A stretch of 64,000 nt of DNA from Halobacillus sp. A5 (GCF_024189315.1 NZ_JAIZEO010000001.1:1420837-1484836), one strand, 5' to 3'. Counted from the stretch's first letter, positions 9,205 to 17,513 are shown. The notes: generated from the sequence alone by a model not told the origin. Program-made: numbers and translations.

Positions 9205-9224
9205 GGTCACGGACATACGTGACC
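9205..9224 (-). promoter_or_regulatory. Upstream hairpin of the bmrCD attenuator, possible anti-terminator segment
   Basis: On the minus strand GGTCACG pairs with CGTGACC around a 6-base loop. Its loop and flank contain ACGTATG, complementary to CATACGT in the terminator 5' arm. GGTCACG also occurs at the leader peptide ribosome binding site, so several exclusive foldings are possible. Confidence 0.6.
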
Positions 9225-9255
9225 CCTTTTGAAGTTCCAGCTGTTCAAGCCTTTA

Positions 9256-9321
9256 TTACAGGAAACGGAGAGGCCACGAAAATATTAAGTTTATGCGTAG
9301 TGCTGTCATTCTCTTATTCAT
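9256..9321 (-). CDS. 21-residue leader peptide of bmrCD
   Basis: ATG at 9321 is preceded by AAAGGAGG, one of the strongest ribosome binding sites in the window. The peptide starts MNKRMTALRINLIFS and ends WPLRFL. It lies directly after a good promoter and before the attenuator hairpins. The ribosome binding site region (9324-9334) can pair over about 11 bp with the end of the ORF (9267-9279). By analogy with BmrB in B. subtilis, ribosome stalling by antibiotics on this ORF should change the folding and permit transcription of bmrCD. The sequence is not recognisably homologous to BmrB. Confidence 0.7.
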   Translation of the reverse strand: MNKRMTALRINLIFSWPLRFL

Positions 9322-9352
9322 ACTCGTGACCTCCTTTACTTAATGATTATTA

Positions 9353-9381
9353 ATTATATAGTTTTCGGAAAATTATTGCAA
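9353..9381 (-). promoter_or_regulatory. Sigma-A promoter of the bmrCD leader
   Basis: On the minus strand -35 TTGCAA and -10 TATAAT are separated by 17 bp. The predicted start of transcription is near 9346, about 25 bp before the leader ATG. Confidence 0.7.
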
Positions 9382-9397
9382 CACTATTTGAATTTAT

Positions 9398-10141
9398 TTA
9401 CAAGTTAAAGTGTCCTTCACTAATAAAAATGACTAGGGCAAGAAGAGAGACAATGATAAAAATAAACAATATGGAAAGCAGCCTTGAGACGCTGGCTCGC
9501 TGGACATCCTTCCAACGAACAGGGCGTATTCCGCTTAATGAGAATATTACAACAGCTGCCAATAATATGGACATAATATTAACTGTAACAAGTAAAAATG
9601 CTCCATAAGCTAATTCCCATTCACTGCTGCCCAGCGACATTCCCAGGGCAACTGACGGAGGAAGCAAAGCAACCGATACCATTACACCGACTAAGCTGCC
9701 TTCCAGTCGATTTAAAAAAGCTAACGCACCCGCCGCTCCTGAAGCCACCCCCAGAATTATATCAATTAACGTTACTTCCGTACGGCTCAGATATTGACCG
9801 GTTTCCAGATGTAAGTCAACCAGGGCAGCGTAAAGAATAGAGATCGTAACTACTACTGTAACGCCAAGCAATGAAGTTAATACAGATTTGCCAAGGGTTT
9901 TATAGTCACCAAGTATCGAAGAGAAAGCTACCGCTATCACTGGTCCAATCATAGGCGCAATGACCATAGCCCCTATAACTACAGCTTCACTATCCTTCAA
10001 AAAACCTGTAGTTGCCACGATAGCTGACAAAAGGATTAAAAGAAAATAGTTCCATGTAACCTTACTGTTTTTATCAATTGTAATTAACAGTTCCTGTCGA
10101 CTGGCTCGCTGCAGTTTTGCTTTTTGCTTTTTGCTTTTCAT
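9398..10141 (-). CDS. DUF389 family membrane protein, C-terminal part (separated by a frameshift)
   Basis: This 247-residue frame carries the membrane part of the DUF389 / TIGR00341 family: about six hydrophobic segments with the conserved DSEAVVIGAMVIAPMIGPV and ASGAAGALAFL. Function of the family is unknown (transport has been suggested). In relatives this domain continues directly from the N-terminal domain that here lies in another frame (10074-10409). The two frames overlap in an A-rich stretch. The ATG at 10141 has an SD-like AGGAAGAAG, so separate translation is possible. Either the gene is frameshifted or it is made as two chains. Confidence 0.75.
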   Translation of the reverse strand: MKSKKQKAKLQRASRQELLITIDKNSKVTWNYFLLILLSAIVATTGFLKDSEAVVIGAMVIAPMIGPVIAVAFSSILGDYKTLGKSVLTSLLGVTVVVTISILYAALVDLHLETGQYLSRTEVTLIDIILGVASGAAGALAFLNRLEGSLVGVMVSVALLPPSVALGMSLGSSEWELAYGAFLLVTVNIMSILLAAVVIFSLSGIRPVRWKDVQRASVSRLLSILFIFIIVSLLALVIFISEGHFNL

Positions 10142-10409
10142 CTTCTTCCTGCGTCGTTATTGTATCCTTGGAAAAATAAGCTCTCACCGGGATAAGCACT
10201 GTCTCAAATCCTTCAGTTCGTCGGGAAACTCCTTCTAATTCATTTAATAAGTCCTCCACATTTCCTTTTTTTGAGAGAATCCGAAATAAAGTGCGTCCAT
10301 CACTTTGTTGATCAAACCAGTACGTTTCATAGGAGAATTGATTGAGCTTTTGAGTGAACGTGTCGATATTACCAGGCGGAACATAAACTTCTATCAGCTG
10401 AAGACTCAT
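10074..10409 (-). CDS. DUF389 family protein, N-terminal part (possible frameshifted half)
   Basis: This 111-residue frame begins MSLQLIEVYVPPGN, typical of the soluble N-terminal domain of DUF389 proteins, and continues through VLIPVRAYFSKD. After about residue 90 it runs into a Lys/Ala/Gln tail (KQKAKSKTAASQ) and stops, while the membrane domain is in the +1 frame. The junction is a repeated AAAAAGC tract, a likely site for a slip mutation. SD AGGAGAGAGGG precedes the start. Confidence 0.7.
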   Translation of the reverse strand: MSLQLIEVYVPPGNIDTFTQKLNQFSYETYWFDQQSDGRTLFRILSKKGNVEDLLNELEGVSRRTEGFETVLIPVRAYFSKDTITTQEEDEKQKAKSKTAASQSTGTVNYN

Positions 10410-10470
10410 TATGAAGCCCTCTCTCCTCAGTCTTTATTATTAGTTCATCATCAACGAAAATAATATTTGT

Positions 10471-10489
10471 ATTTATGGTAACCATAAAT
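10471..10489. promoter_or_regulatory. Perfect 19-bp palindrome between divergent genes
   Basis: ATTTATGGTAACCATAAAT is two 9-bp half-sites around one base. It lies in the 111-bp gap between the DUF389 gene and the divergent DUF3231 gene, a position typical of an operator. It does not match the Fur, Zur, PerR or cre consensus well enough to name the regulator. Confidence 0.5.
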
Positions 10490-10520
10490 GAAAATGATAT
10501 GTTAAAGGAGAAGGATTATA

Positions 10521-11516
10521 GTGGCTCAAAGGTTAACTGCAAATGAGATCGGAACCCTGTGGACACAAAATTCGCAAGCAAGTATGTCCGTGCAGATTCT
10601 AAGATACTTTATAGAAACTGTGGAAGATGAAGAAATTAAAAGGGTTATTGAGCAGGCGTTGAATGTATCGATACAGGCTCAAGAACAGACAAATCAGCTT
10701 ATGCAGGCATACAGTATTCCTGTTCCTGTCGGCTTTACAGATCAGGACGTGGATATAACAGCACCTAAACTGTTTTCCGATTCACTTATGCTGCAATTCA
10801 TAGAAAATATGGGGAAGGCTGGGCTGCTGTCTTATAGCGTTTCATTAGCATCGTGCTCAAACAAGGAAGTAAGAACATTGTTTAATGAATTGTTAAATGA
10901 AACGTCTCAATTTTTCAATATTAGTTTAGACACTGCTCTTTCAAATGGCAGCTTCCTAAGTCCTCCTCAAATTGAAATCAATCAGGATATAGAGTTTGTT
11001 CAAAGTATAAAATATTTCAGCCCTTTTCATAAAAGAACTGTAAACACTATAGAAACGACACACTTATTTGAAAATATAAAAAGTAATACAGTGGGTGAAT
11101 TACTGTGTACAGGATTTGCTCAGACGACGAAGTGCAATAAGGTGAAGAAATTTATGACTGAAGGAAGAGACATCTCAAAAAAACATATTCAGACGTTCAC
11201 TAAAATTTTTAATGAATCTGACATTCACCCCCCGATGAGTGCGTCTTACTACGTTACACAATCAACTACTCCTGTCTTTTCCGATAAGATGCTCGTCTAT
11301 TTTATTAGTGTTTTAACGAATACAGGGCAAGGCAATTATTCTATAGCCTCTTCTGCAAGCCTCCGATATGATTTAGTGCTGCTTTATCAGAAGCTCTCAG
11401 TCGAAATCGGTCTGTATGCCAAGAAAGGGCTGGATCTTATGATCTATAAAAACTGGCTGGAAGAGCCGCCTCAACTCGTAGATCGAGATAAATTAATTGA
11501 CTGCAGCAAAGGATAA
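10521..11516 (+). CDS. DUF3231 family protein (duplicated ferritin-like helical repeat)
   Basis: This 331-residue protein has two related halves of about 165 residues. Each opens with a helix (NEIGTLWTQNSQASMSVQIL; later the TTHLFENIKSNTVGELL region) and resembles the DUF3231 repeat common in Bacillaceae. No signal peptide or membrane helix is seen. Family function is unknown; members are often annotated as coat-like or ferritin-like helical proteins. Start is GTG at 10521 with AAAGGAGAAGG upstream. The next gene begins 6 bp after its stop, so they are co-transcribed. Confidence 0.75.
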   Translation: MAQRLTANEIGTLWTQNSQASMSVQILRYFIETVEDEEIKRVIEQALNVSIQAQEQTNQLMQAYSIPVPVGFTDQDVDITAPKLFSDSLMLQFIENMGKAGLLSYSVSLASCSNKEVRTLFNELLNETSQFFNISLDTALSNGSFLSPPQIEINQDIEFVQSIKYFSPFHKRTVNTIETTHLFENIKSNTVGELLCTGFAQTTKCNKVKKFMTEGRDISKKHIQTFTKIFNESDIHPPMSASYYVTQSTTPVFSDKMLVYFISVLTNTGQGNYSIASSASLRYDLVLLYQKLSVEIGLYAKKGLDLMIYKNWLEEPPQLVDRDKLIDCSKG

Positions 11517-11522
11517 AGCGGA

Positions 11523-11972
11523 ATGAAGCATTCAAGGCTGGAAGTCGTCTGCTGGAGTATTGCTTTTCCCGGTTTTGGACAGCTGCTTAACCAGCAGCTG
11601 CTAAAAGGGATTTTTTTCATTCTGCTTGAAGTTGTAATTAACCTTTACAGCAGCTTTAATATGGCTATTCTGTTCAGCTTTAGAGGGGAGATCGCTCAAT
11701 CAATTGAAGCTGCGGATTATCAGTGGCTTATGTTCTATCCTTGTGTGTACATGTTTGCGGTATGGGATGCATATAAGAATGCGGATGATGAAGTACCCAG
11801 ACTATCATTTCTACCCTTCTTTTGTTCGGCACTCACGGTTACGATCGGACTAATCTATTCCGCCGACAACGTGTTCGGCTTTCTCATCGGCCCCATATGG
11901 CTGCCCATCCTTTGCGTTATTCCCGGGACAGCCCTTGGCTTATTGCTTCGATCCATCCTCTTAAGAATATAA
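11523..11972 (+). CDS. Conserved small membrane protein of unknown function
   Basis: This 149-residue protein has about four hydrophobic segments (residues 8-40, 45-55, 68-84 and 97-148). The opening SIAFPGFGQLLNQQLLKGI resembles the TM2-like opening (Gly-rich GFGQ followed by a helix) seen in many small Firmicute membrane proteins. It is co-transcribed with the DUF3231 gene and followed by a strong terminator. I do not recognise a specific function. Confidence 0.65.
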   Translation: MKHSRLEVVCWSIAFPGFGQLLNQQLLKGIFFILLEVVINLYSSFNMAILFSFRGEIAQSIEAADYQWLMFYPCVYMFAVWDAYKNADDEVPRLSFLPFFCSALTVTIGLIYSADNVFGFLIGPIWLPILCVIPGTALGLLLRSILLRI

Positions 11973-12012
11973 AGACGAACCCTCCTTCATAGGAAGGGTT
12001 CGTCTTTTTTTA
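11972..12012. terminator. Bidirectional terminator
   Basis: AAGACGAACCCT pairs with AGGGTTCGTCTT and is followed by seven T. It lies between the convergent DUF3231 operon and the first ger operon. Confidence 0.85.
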
Positions 12013-13089
12013 GAGCGATATTCCGGTTCCGGTTATTTTCACCTCTACATCAACGTTCACAGGAACTTCAGGATACTGTTCCTCCCATTTTTCTTTGTCA
12101 AAATTCCGGCGCCTATTTTTCAATATATTCCCAAGTCCCAGTGGATCTGTTTGGTCCTCTTGAAACTTCGCAATCATCTTGTCTGCACTCGCCTTTAAAT
12201 GATTTTTAAATTCGGTTTCTAAATCATTCACTAAGCCGGGAGTTTGGGTGCTTTCTAATTCCTGTTCTTTCATTTCATTAATAAAACCAGTTACTTTAAC
12301 CTTAATATCAAATTCGGGAATGTCCTTACTATTATCTACTTCATATTTTAAGTTTGAATCTGTTATTTCCATGCCTACACTACCCATTTCAGGACTCAGT
12401 GGTAAAGCCCCCTCCTTCACCTCTTCTAACAAAAGTTTCAGAGTGAGCACATCTTCATCAGTAACTACGGAAACCATTTTCCCCCCGTCAAATAAAGCGA
12501 CCCCAGAGATCTGAATATGGCTGTTCCTTTTTTTGATATAAGGAAGGAAGCCGTCCAGACCTTCTGCATAATAGGCATATAAGAAATGGTGAAGGTTTGT
12601 TTTCGGAAAGTTTCGCTGCATATTATTTTCCATAATGCCTTTCACGTACTTTGCTGTAGTTTCGTTTTGGTTGTACTTTCCTTCAATCAATTCCTGAACT
12701 TCTCCATCCACTACCCCAAGATATATATTTCTTCCGACTCTTGGATCACGGCTGAGGACATCTAAAAACTCATCAATTCCACTCTCCGCCAGTTTTTGAT
12801 TATAAAGTGTAACTGCTAGTTTCCCCATGGATAATGGCTTTGAAGACTCTTTTTCGACTTGCTGACTGAAATCCTTTAATGATTCTGCGTTTACGGTCAG
12901 ATTGAGTTCTTCTACTGTTCTTACTTCTTCTTCGCCATATTGAGGAATCCCCACTGTTCCTTTTAGTACATCTTTCTCTACATAATCATACCCAAGTATT
13001 TGGACAATAGCCCGATCTTCTACGCTGTATATTTGCTGACACCCTGTTAAAAAAATAACTAATAACACGCAAATCCATTTACGATTCAT
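12010..13089 (-). CDS. Ger(x)C family spore germination lipoprotein (first ger operon)
   Basis: This 359-residue protein starts with a lipoprotein signal peptide (MNRKWICVLLVIFLTGCQQ; lipobox LTGC, Cys17). It contains the GerC N-terminal motif VEDRAIVQILGYD and the C-terminal end KEKWEEQYPEVPVNVDVEVKITGTG of the GerAC family. GerC is the lipoprotein subunit of nutrient germinant receptors in the spore inner membrane. It is last in a gerA-gerB-gerC operon, with an 11-bp overlap to gerB. Likely expressed in the forespore under sigma-G, although I did not identify the promoter with confidence. Confidence 0.9.
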   Translation of the reverse strand: MNRKWICVLLVIFLTGCQQIYSVEDRAIVQILGYDYVEKDVLKGTVGIPQYGEEEVRTVEELNLTVNAESLKDFSQQVEKESSKPLSMGKLAVTLYNQKLAESGIDEFLDVLSRDPRVGRNIYLGVVDGEVQELIEGKYNQNETTAKYVKGIMENNMQRNFPKTNLHHFLYAYYAEGLDGFLPYIKKRNSHIQISGVALFDGGKMVSVVTDEDVLTLKLLLEEVKEGALPLSPEMGSVGMEITDSNLKYEVDNSKDIPEFDIKVKVTGFINEMKEQELESTQTPGLVNDLETEFKNHLKASADKMIAKFQEDQTDPLGLGNILKNRRRNFDKEKWEEQYPEVPVNVDVEVKITGTGISL

Positions 13090-14200
13090 GTTGATTCCTC
13101 ACTTTATAGAAAACCTTGGTTATTACAAACAACAGCGGAATGTAAAGAAGCACATAAAACCCAACCTGACTGGTAAAGGTATTGATTTTCTCAACAATTT
13201 CACGATCATCCAGAAACAGAGTCAATATATATAGAATTGCACAGTAAACCACTATCATAAGCTTCTGGTTGGCGTTAAATAACCGTTTAGGGATTCGGCT
13301 TGCGCCCCACATAGCTAAACAAATATTAGGAACAATCACATACACCCAGAGTGCTATACCGATATACTCAAACCGTTCAATGAAAGGAAACTCAACAATT
13401 TTCCAAAGGGAAATCGTTCCCCACGTTACATGCTCAAGCTGTTCTTCGCTATAGTAAATAAATGCTACAAGTGCGGTAGCTAAATAGATCAGCACGGTAA
13501 AAAAAACACCAAAGTGCGCCCACTTTACTGATCTCTGAGGATGCTTGATAAAAGGATAAAACACAAACAGCAGCTCTATTCCTAAAAAGCTTAATATAGT
13601 GGCCTTAGCAGATTTTAATAAGTCAGTCAGGCTGTGCTCGATCGCAGGGTACAAATAATTCACACTACCAACGTCTATTGGAAAGAACTTTAGTAGAAGC
13701 AGAGGCAGCGTTAATATAACGCTGATCATGCAAAACCCTGTAACTAAACGAAACCCACCGATAACCAGATAATAAATAAGCATTAAAAAGACCAATGTAA
13801 AGAATTCAATCCGGATACTTGGAAAAATCCACACTTGAATGACTTCTAAAAATGTACGGAGCACTGTTAATGCCAGCAATAGAAAATAGATACTTAAGAT
13901 CAGGCTGAAAAACCCTCCGATATACTTGCCAAATACATCTCTATGAATCGAGACAATGTCTCCCCCGCTGTCTCTAAGAATGTTATAGAGCATCCAAAGT
14001 AGAAGATGAATAAACACACCGGCCATTATGATAGAAATCCAGGAATCAAACCCGGAATGCTCAGCAATATAACCTTCAAATCCTAGTATTCCAACCCCTA
14101 CCTGCATGGAGTGGATGATGAAGAAGACAAACATAGGAGTGACGAGAAACTGTTCAGGAATTTGCACACCTTGTTTCCCGGAAATCTTATTCATCCACAT
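13079..14200 (-). CDS. GerB family endospore germination permease (first ger operon)
   Basis: This 373-residue integral membrane protein has about ten hydrophobic segments and the GerAB/APC-superfamily start QFLVTPMFVFFIIHSMQVGVG. It is the putative germinant-binding subunit. Two start codons are possible: ATG at 14200, and ATG at 14194, which has better spacing to AAGAGGG. The gene overlaps gerA by about 14 bp. The ligand cannot be predicted from sequence. Confidence 0.9.
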   Translation of the reverse strand: MWMNKISGKQGVQIPEQFLVTPMFVFFIIHSMQVGVGILGFEGYIAEHSGFDSWISIIMAGVFIHLLLWMLYNILRDSGGDIVSIHRDVFGKYIGGFFSLILSIYFLLLALTVLRTFLEVIQVWIFPSIRIEFFTLVFLMLIYYLVIGGFRLVTGFCMISVILTLPLLLLKFFPIDVGSVNYLYPAIEHSLTDLLKSAKATILSFLGIELLFVFYPFIKHPQRSVKWAHFGVFFTVLIYLATALVAFIYYSEEQLEHVTWGTISLWKIVEFPFIERFEYIGIALWVYVIVPNICLAMWGASRIPKRLFNANQKLMIVVYCAILYILTLFLDDREIVEKINTFTSQVGFYVLLYIPLLFVITKVFYKVRNQHES

Positions 14201-15695
14201 CCCTCTTCTCTGAAGCTCGTCTGACGTTAAACCGAACAGGGTCTACCGGCCGGGTCTGTAACGGCCTTTCCGACTGTTTATTAAAAGGCAGCCGTATAAA
14301 AGCATCTCTTAAATCCCGGAACCGCAGCGGGTAAAGAGGCGCAAAGAAAGGACGCCCGATTGACTTTAATTTGATCAAATGGCCTACGTAAAAAACCATC
14401 ACCATAGATACCCCGATTAATCCCCATAACTGGGCCCCCATCAAAAATGGAAATCTAATGAGTCTTATCGTATTACCTATTTGGTAAACCGGCGTTGTAA
14501 ATGACGCCAGTGCTGCCAGCGCCACAATAATCAAAAGGACGTTACTCGTCAGCCCTGCATCCACCGCGGCTGTTCCAATGACAATTCCACCTACAATACC
14601 TATTGTCTGACCGATTTTGGTCGGAAGCCTTGCCCCCGCCTCCCTTAACAGTTCAATGGTTAATTCCAGTATCACTACTTCTAAAATAGGAGGAAACGGA
14701 ATGTCAGCTCTCGAGGAAACAATGGTCGACATCAGTTCTTCCGGGATCATTTCGTGGTGATAAGTCAAAATCGCTACGTACAATGATGTACTTAAGACAG
14801 AAAAAAATACGGCAAACAACCGAATCAGCCGGAAAACACTTGCTAAAGGCCACGGCAGAAAATAGTCATCAGAAGAAGAAAAGAATTCCACAATAGTGGT
14901 GGGACAGGTCAGTACATGAGGAGAACCATCGACAATAATGACAATTTTCCCTTCAACAATTACTTCTACTGCTCTGTCCGGTCTCTCTGTGTCTAGCAAC
15001 TGAGGAAAAGGAGAAGTGGAATTGTCTGCTATCATTTGAGTAATAAAGGAACTATCAATGATTTGATCGTATTCAATATCTTCTAACCGCTGAAGCACCG
15101 TAGTTACATTATCAGGATCTGCAATTCCATCTATGTACACTATGCCTACTCTGGTTTTAGTAATTTTTCCAATTGAAACTTCTTTCAAGGTCAGCTGCGG
15201 CAGCGTCAGTCTTTTACGCATCAGATTCATGTTTTTATCTAGTGATTCCACAAAGGCTTCTTTTGGACCTACAACACTAAACTCAACTTCTGGAATGGAT
15301 ACTTCTCTTCCTTCTACAGTTATAGCCGGCAACAGCAATACATCGGGAGCATTCTCTCTTAGTTGTATGCTTATATACCCTTTCATCATTTTTTCTTGAA
15401 CTACCGCTGGATCTTTTGTGATCTCTGTGGCTTCTACTGGAAGTTTATTCTTTAACTCTGCAAGTGTATATACTTCATATTTTGTGAGAATAGGCAGGAT
15501 TGATTGATTTAGCAGCTTAGGCTCGCACATTGTCTTAAGATAAGAAACGATATAATGGCTCGATCCGGCAGAATATGATTTAAAATCATTTGATTTTGCT
15601 AAAGTATTAAAAAGGGAGTCAATCGTTTGTTCTGTATGAGTTTTCAACTCCTTTTCTTTTTTGGCTTCCTCTCGACCGCGCTTCCTTTTCCACAT
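14187..15695 (-). CDS. GerA family spore germination protein (first ger operon)
   Basis: This 502-residue protein has the GerA layout: a soluble N-terminal domain of about 250 residues, including GIVYIDGIADPDNVTTVL and FPQLLDTERPD, then about five membrane helices with RLPTKIGQTIGIVGGIVIGTAAVDAGL, a highly conserved segment, and a C-terminal cytoplasmic tail. It forms the oligomeric channel subunit of a germinant receptor. First gene of the operon; divergent from a small membrane protein gene. Confidence 0.92.
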   Translation of the reverse strand: MWKRKRGREEAKKEKELKTHTEQTIDSLFNTLAKSNDFKSYSAGSSHYIVSYLKTMCEPKLLNQSILPILTKYEVYTLAELKNKLPVEATEITKDPAVVQEKMMKGYISIQLRENAPDVLLLPAITVEGREVSIPEVEFSVVGPKEAFVESLDKNMNLMRKRLTLPQLTLKEVSIGKITKTRVGIVYIDGIADPDNVTTVLQRLEDIEYDQIIDSSFITQMIADNSTSPFPQLLDTERPDRAVEVIVEGKIVIIVDGSPHVLTCPTTIVEFFSSSDDYFLPWPLASVFRLIRLFAVFFSVLSTSLYVAILTYHHEMIPEELMSTIVSSRADIPFPPILEVVILELTIELLREAGARLPTKIGQTIGIVGGIVIGTAAVDAGLTSNVLLIIVALAALASFTTPVYQIGNTIRLIRFPFLMGAQLWGLIGVSMVMVFYVGHLIKLKSIGRPFFAPLYPLRFRDLRDAFIRLPFNKQSERPLQTRPVDPVRFNVRRASEKRDVDE

Positions 15696-15806
15696 GAGAT
15701 ATCTCCTTAACCCAAATTTATCATTTCATATCCGTTCTGATTTATTGTTCACCACTGCTAGTATTTTATGCGATTTTGGCAAGACTATGGACGAGGAGGA
15801 ATTGCT

Positions 15807-15998
15807 GTGATTTACGCCTATATTATTCCATTGTTTTTTTTGCTCTGCTTCTTTTTAGCTATTGTTTTCTTAGTTGAATGGCTGGCAAAGTTCATATTAG
15901 TTGCTTTCTTGCTCTTAATCGTTTTTCTGCCATTTCTTCTTATCTATAAAGAAGAAGTACGGGATGTTGACCCAGTTACACAAAAAGAAAAAAAATAA
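15807..15998 (+). CDS. Small two-helix membrane protein of unknown function
   Basis: GTG at 15807 follows GAGGAGG with 7-base spacing and gives a 63-residue protein (upstream in-frame codons overlap the ribosome binding site). It has two closely spaced hydrophobic stretches (residues 1-23 and 28-47) and a charged C-terminus ending VTQKEKK. It is divergent from the ger operon, so it may share sporulation timing, but this is only inferred from position. Confidence 0.5.
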   Translation: MIYAYIIPLFFLLCFFLAIVFLVEWLAKFILVAFLLLIVFLPFLLIYKEEVRDVDPVTQKEKK

Positions 15999-16030
15999 AA
16001 TACCGCCCTCTTGCGGGGACGGTATTTGTT
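15997..16030. terminator. Bidirectional terminator
   Basis: AAATACCG pairs with CGGTATTT with further inner pairing GCCC/GGGG-like, T-rich on both sides. It sits between the small membrane protein and the convergent aldo/keto reductase. Confidence 0.7.
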
Positions 16031-16849
16031 TCAAAGTTGATCAGGATCTGAGCCAACTCTTCGATTTCGATTCAGTTTATTTATTAACCTCATCTCCTGT
16101 TCAGAAAGAGTGAAATTGAAAATATCTGCATTTTCCTGCTGCCTGCCGGTGTGTGTGGATTTAGGGATCGTCACAATGCCGTGCTGCAAATCCCACCTTA
16201 AAATAATTTGGGCAGTAGACTTTCCATATTTTTCACCGATTTTCTTGAGAACAGGATGGTCTAAGTACCTTGCCCTCGCTAATGGCGACCAGGCTTCCAG
16301 CTGAATATTACGATCACTGCAATAGCGGTGCAAATCTTTCAAGTATAATTGAGGATGAAATTCTACTTGATTAACCATAGGAAAGATTTCTGCTACGTCC
16401 AGCAGATCATCCAGGTGATGCTCAAGAAAATTACTGACTCCGATCGCACGTACGCGCCCCTCTTTATATAGCTTTTCCATCGCCTTCCATGTTTCTTTAA
16501 ATCGTCCCGGTACCGGCCAGTGAATGAGATACAAATCTACATACTCCATTCCCAACTGTTCGAGGCTCCTGTGGAAAGCATCAATCGCTTTCTCATACCC
16601 GTGTTCATCATTCCATATCTTTGTTGTAATAAATAATTCATCTCTTTTAATACCGCTGTCATTGACCGCTTGTCCTACCCCTGCTTCGTTACCATAGAAT
16701 GAAGCTGTATCAATATGCCGATAACCTATGTCTAATGCTGATTGAACGGTCTGATAAACTTCTTCACCGCTGTTCACTTTGTAGACACCTAATCCCAGTT
16801 GAGGAATATCCACTCCATTTGATAATTTGATGGTCGTTGTTAAACTCAC
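16031..16849 (-). CDS. Aldo/keto reductase
   Basis: This 272-residue protein shows the AKR catalytic tetrad: Asp and Tyr in YRHIDTASFYGNE, Lys in FITTKIW and His in YLIHWPVPGR. The NADPH-binding end IPKSTHTGRQQENADIF is present. Length and motifs fit the AKR5 group (2,5-diketo-gluconate reductase / YvgN-like, methylglyoxal-reducing enzymes). The natural substrate is uncertain; detoxification of carbonyls is the usual role. Confidence 0.88.
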   Translation of the reverse strand: MSLTTTIKLSNGVDIPQLGLGVYKVNSGEEVYQTVQSALDIGYRHIDTASFYGNEAGVGQAVNDSGIKRDELFITTKIWNDEHGYEKAIDAFHRSLEQLGMEYVDLYLIHWPVPGRFKETWKAMEKLYKEGRVRAIGVSNFLEHHLDDLLDVAEIFPMVNQVEFHPQLYLKDLHRYCSDRNIQLEAWSPLARARYLDHPVLKKIGEKYGKSTAQIILRWDLQHGIVTIPKSTHTGRQQENADIFNFTLSEQEMRLINKLNRNRRVGSDPDQL

Positions 16850-16944
16850 TTTTATCCGCCTTTCTCTTCCTTAGATCTATTTTTACCTCTTCCCCCGCTG
16901 TCCCCAACTTAAACCAGCCTGCACGTGAGAACATATCAACATAT

Positions 16945-17076
16945 AGAGCAAAAGCGCAAGCGCACTGGGAGACACGAAATGCATAAGCAAAACCGCCGAA
17001 GGAAGGTGGGCTTCCCTTCCATAGGACGGATTGCTTATGCCGCGAGTGTCTGGGCGCTGGAGCTGGATGTGGCTCT
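16945..17076. repeat. Long imperfect hairpin, likely member of a dispersed repeat family
   Basis: A 132-bp imperfect palindrome. The outer arms are AGAGC / GCTCT. Inner arms share GACACG...GCATAAGCA with the complement CGGATTGCTTATGC...GTGTC. The centre is GGAAGG / CCTTCC. The phrase AAAGCGCAAGCGC...CTGGGAGACACGA resembles an intergenic repeat I recall as common in Bacillaceae. It occupies most of the 310-bp gap 16850-17159, which contains no gene. Confidence 0.6.
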
Positions 17077-17125
17077 ATGAAAATGATCCACAGTTTGGAA
17101 TTTTATAATTTCCTAGTGGACAAAC

Positions 17126-17160
17126 AAAAAAAGAACCCGCTTATCTTCAGTCAGGTTCTT
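17126..17160 (-). terminator. Terminator after the zinc-ribbon membrane protein gene
   Basis: On the minus strand AAGAACC pairs with GGGTTCTT with a 15-base loop, followed by TTTTTTTG. Confidence 0.6.
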
Positions 17161-17513
17161 CACAAATGAGGTTTATTTTCTATGTATTTTGGCAGACGGC
17201 TCTCTATAAATAAATAAGATATAATTCTCAATAAGACAGGATATAGTGCCAGCACCCCTAGAAGATCTCCAATGAAATTAAGCGTGTCTGTCGTAAGCAT
17301 CCATACCGACAGCCCTAACATCAATACCACTGTAATCAAGCCGACCCTGCCGTTGATGGGCGTCCAACTACCTGCTACTGTGCTTGTATCCTCTTCTAAT
17401 AACTGAAAACAACGAAAATGATATGGCCGTACCCGAAACCAATTCGAGGCTGTAACCAGCTCATCCCGATCCCTGACTTCTTTGTAGCAATAACGACATA
17501 CCTTTGTACTCAT
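17160..17513 (-). CDS. Small membrane protein with N-terminal Cys/His zinc-binding motif
   Basis: The 117-residue protein has CRYCYKEV and HFRCFQLL (CxxC ... HxxC) in its first 37 residues, typical of a small zinc ribbon. Two membrane helices follow (about 57-77 and 81-103). The combination occurs in uncharacterised Bacillus proteins annotated loosely as permeases. No further role can be assigned. It is flanked by intergenic gaps on both sides, so it is probably monocistronic. Confidence 0.65.
   Translation of the reverse strand: MSTKVCRYCYKEVRDRDELVTASNWFRVRPYHFRCFQLLEEDTSTVAGSWTPINGRVGLITVVLMLGLSVWMLTTDTLNFIGDLLGVLALYPVLLRIISYLFIESRLPKYIENKPHL

Noticed and set aside
8971..9216. An 81-codon minus-strand frame starting with MSVTCYILFKAYVAYV
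   Set aside because: Its start lies in the attenuator hairpin and it crosses the intrinsic terminator. A weak AAAGGGG precedes it, so a short leader role is not excluded, but it is less likely than the 21-codon leader.
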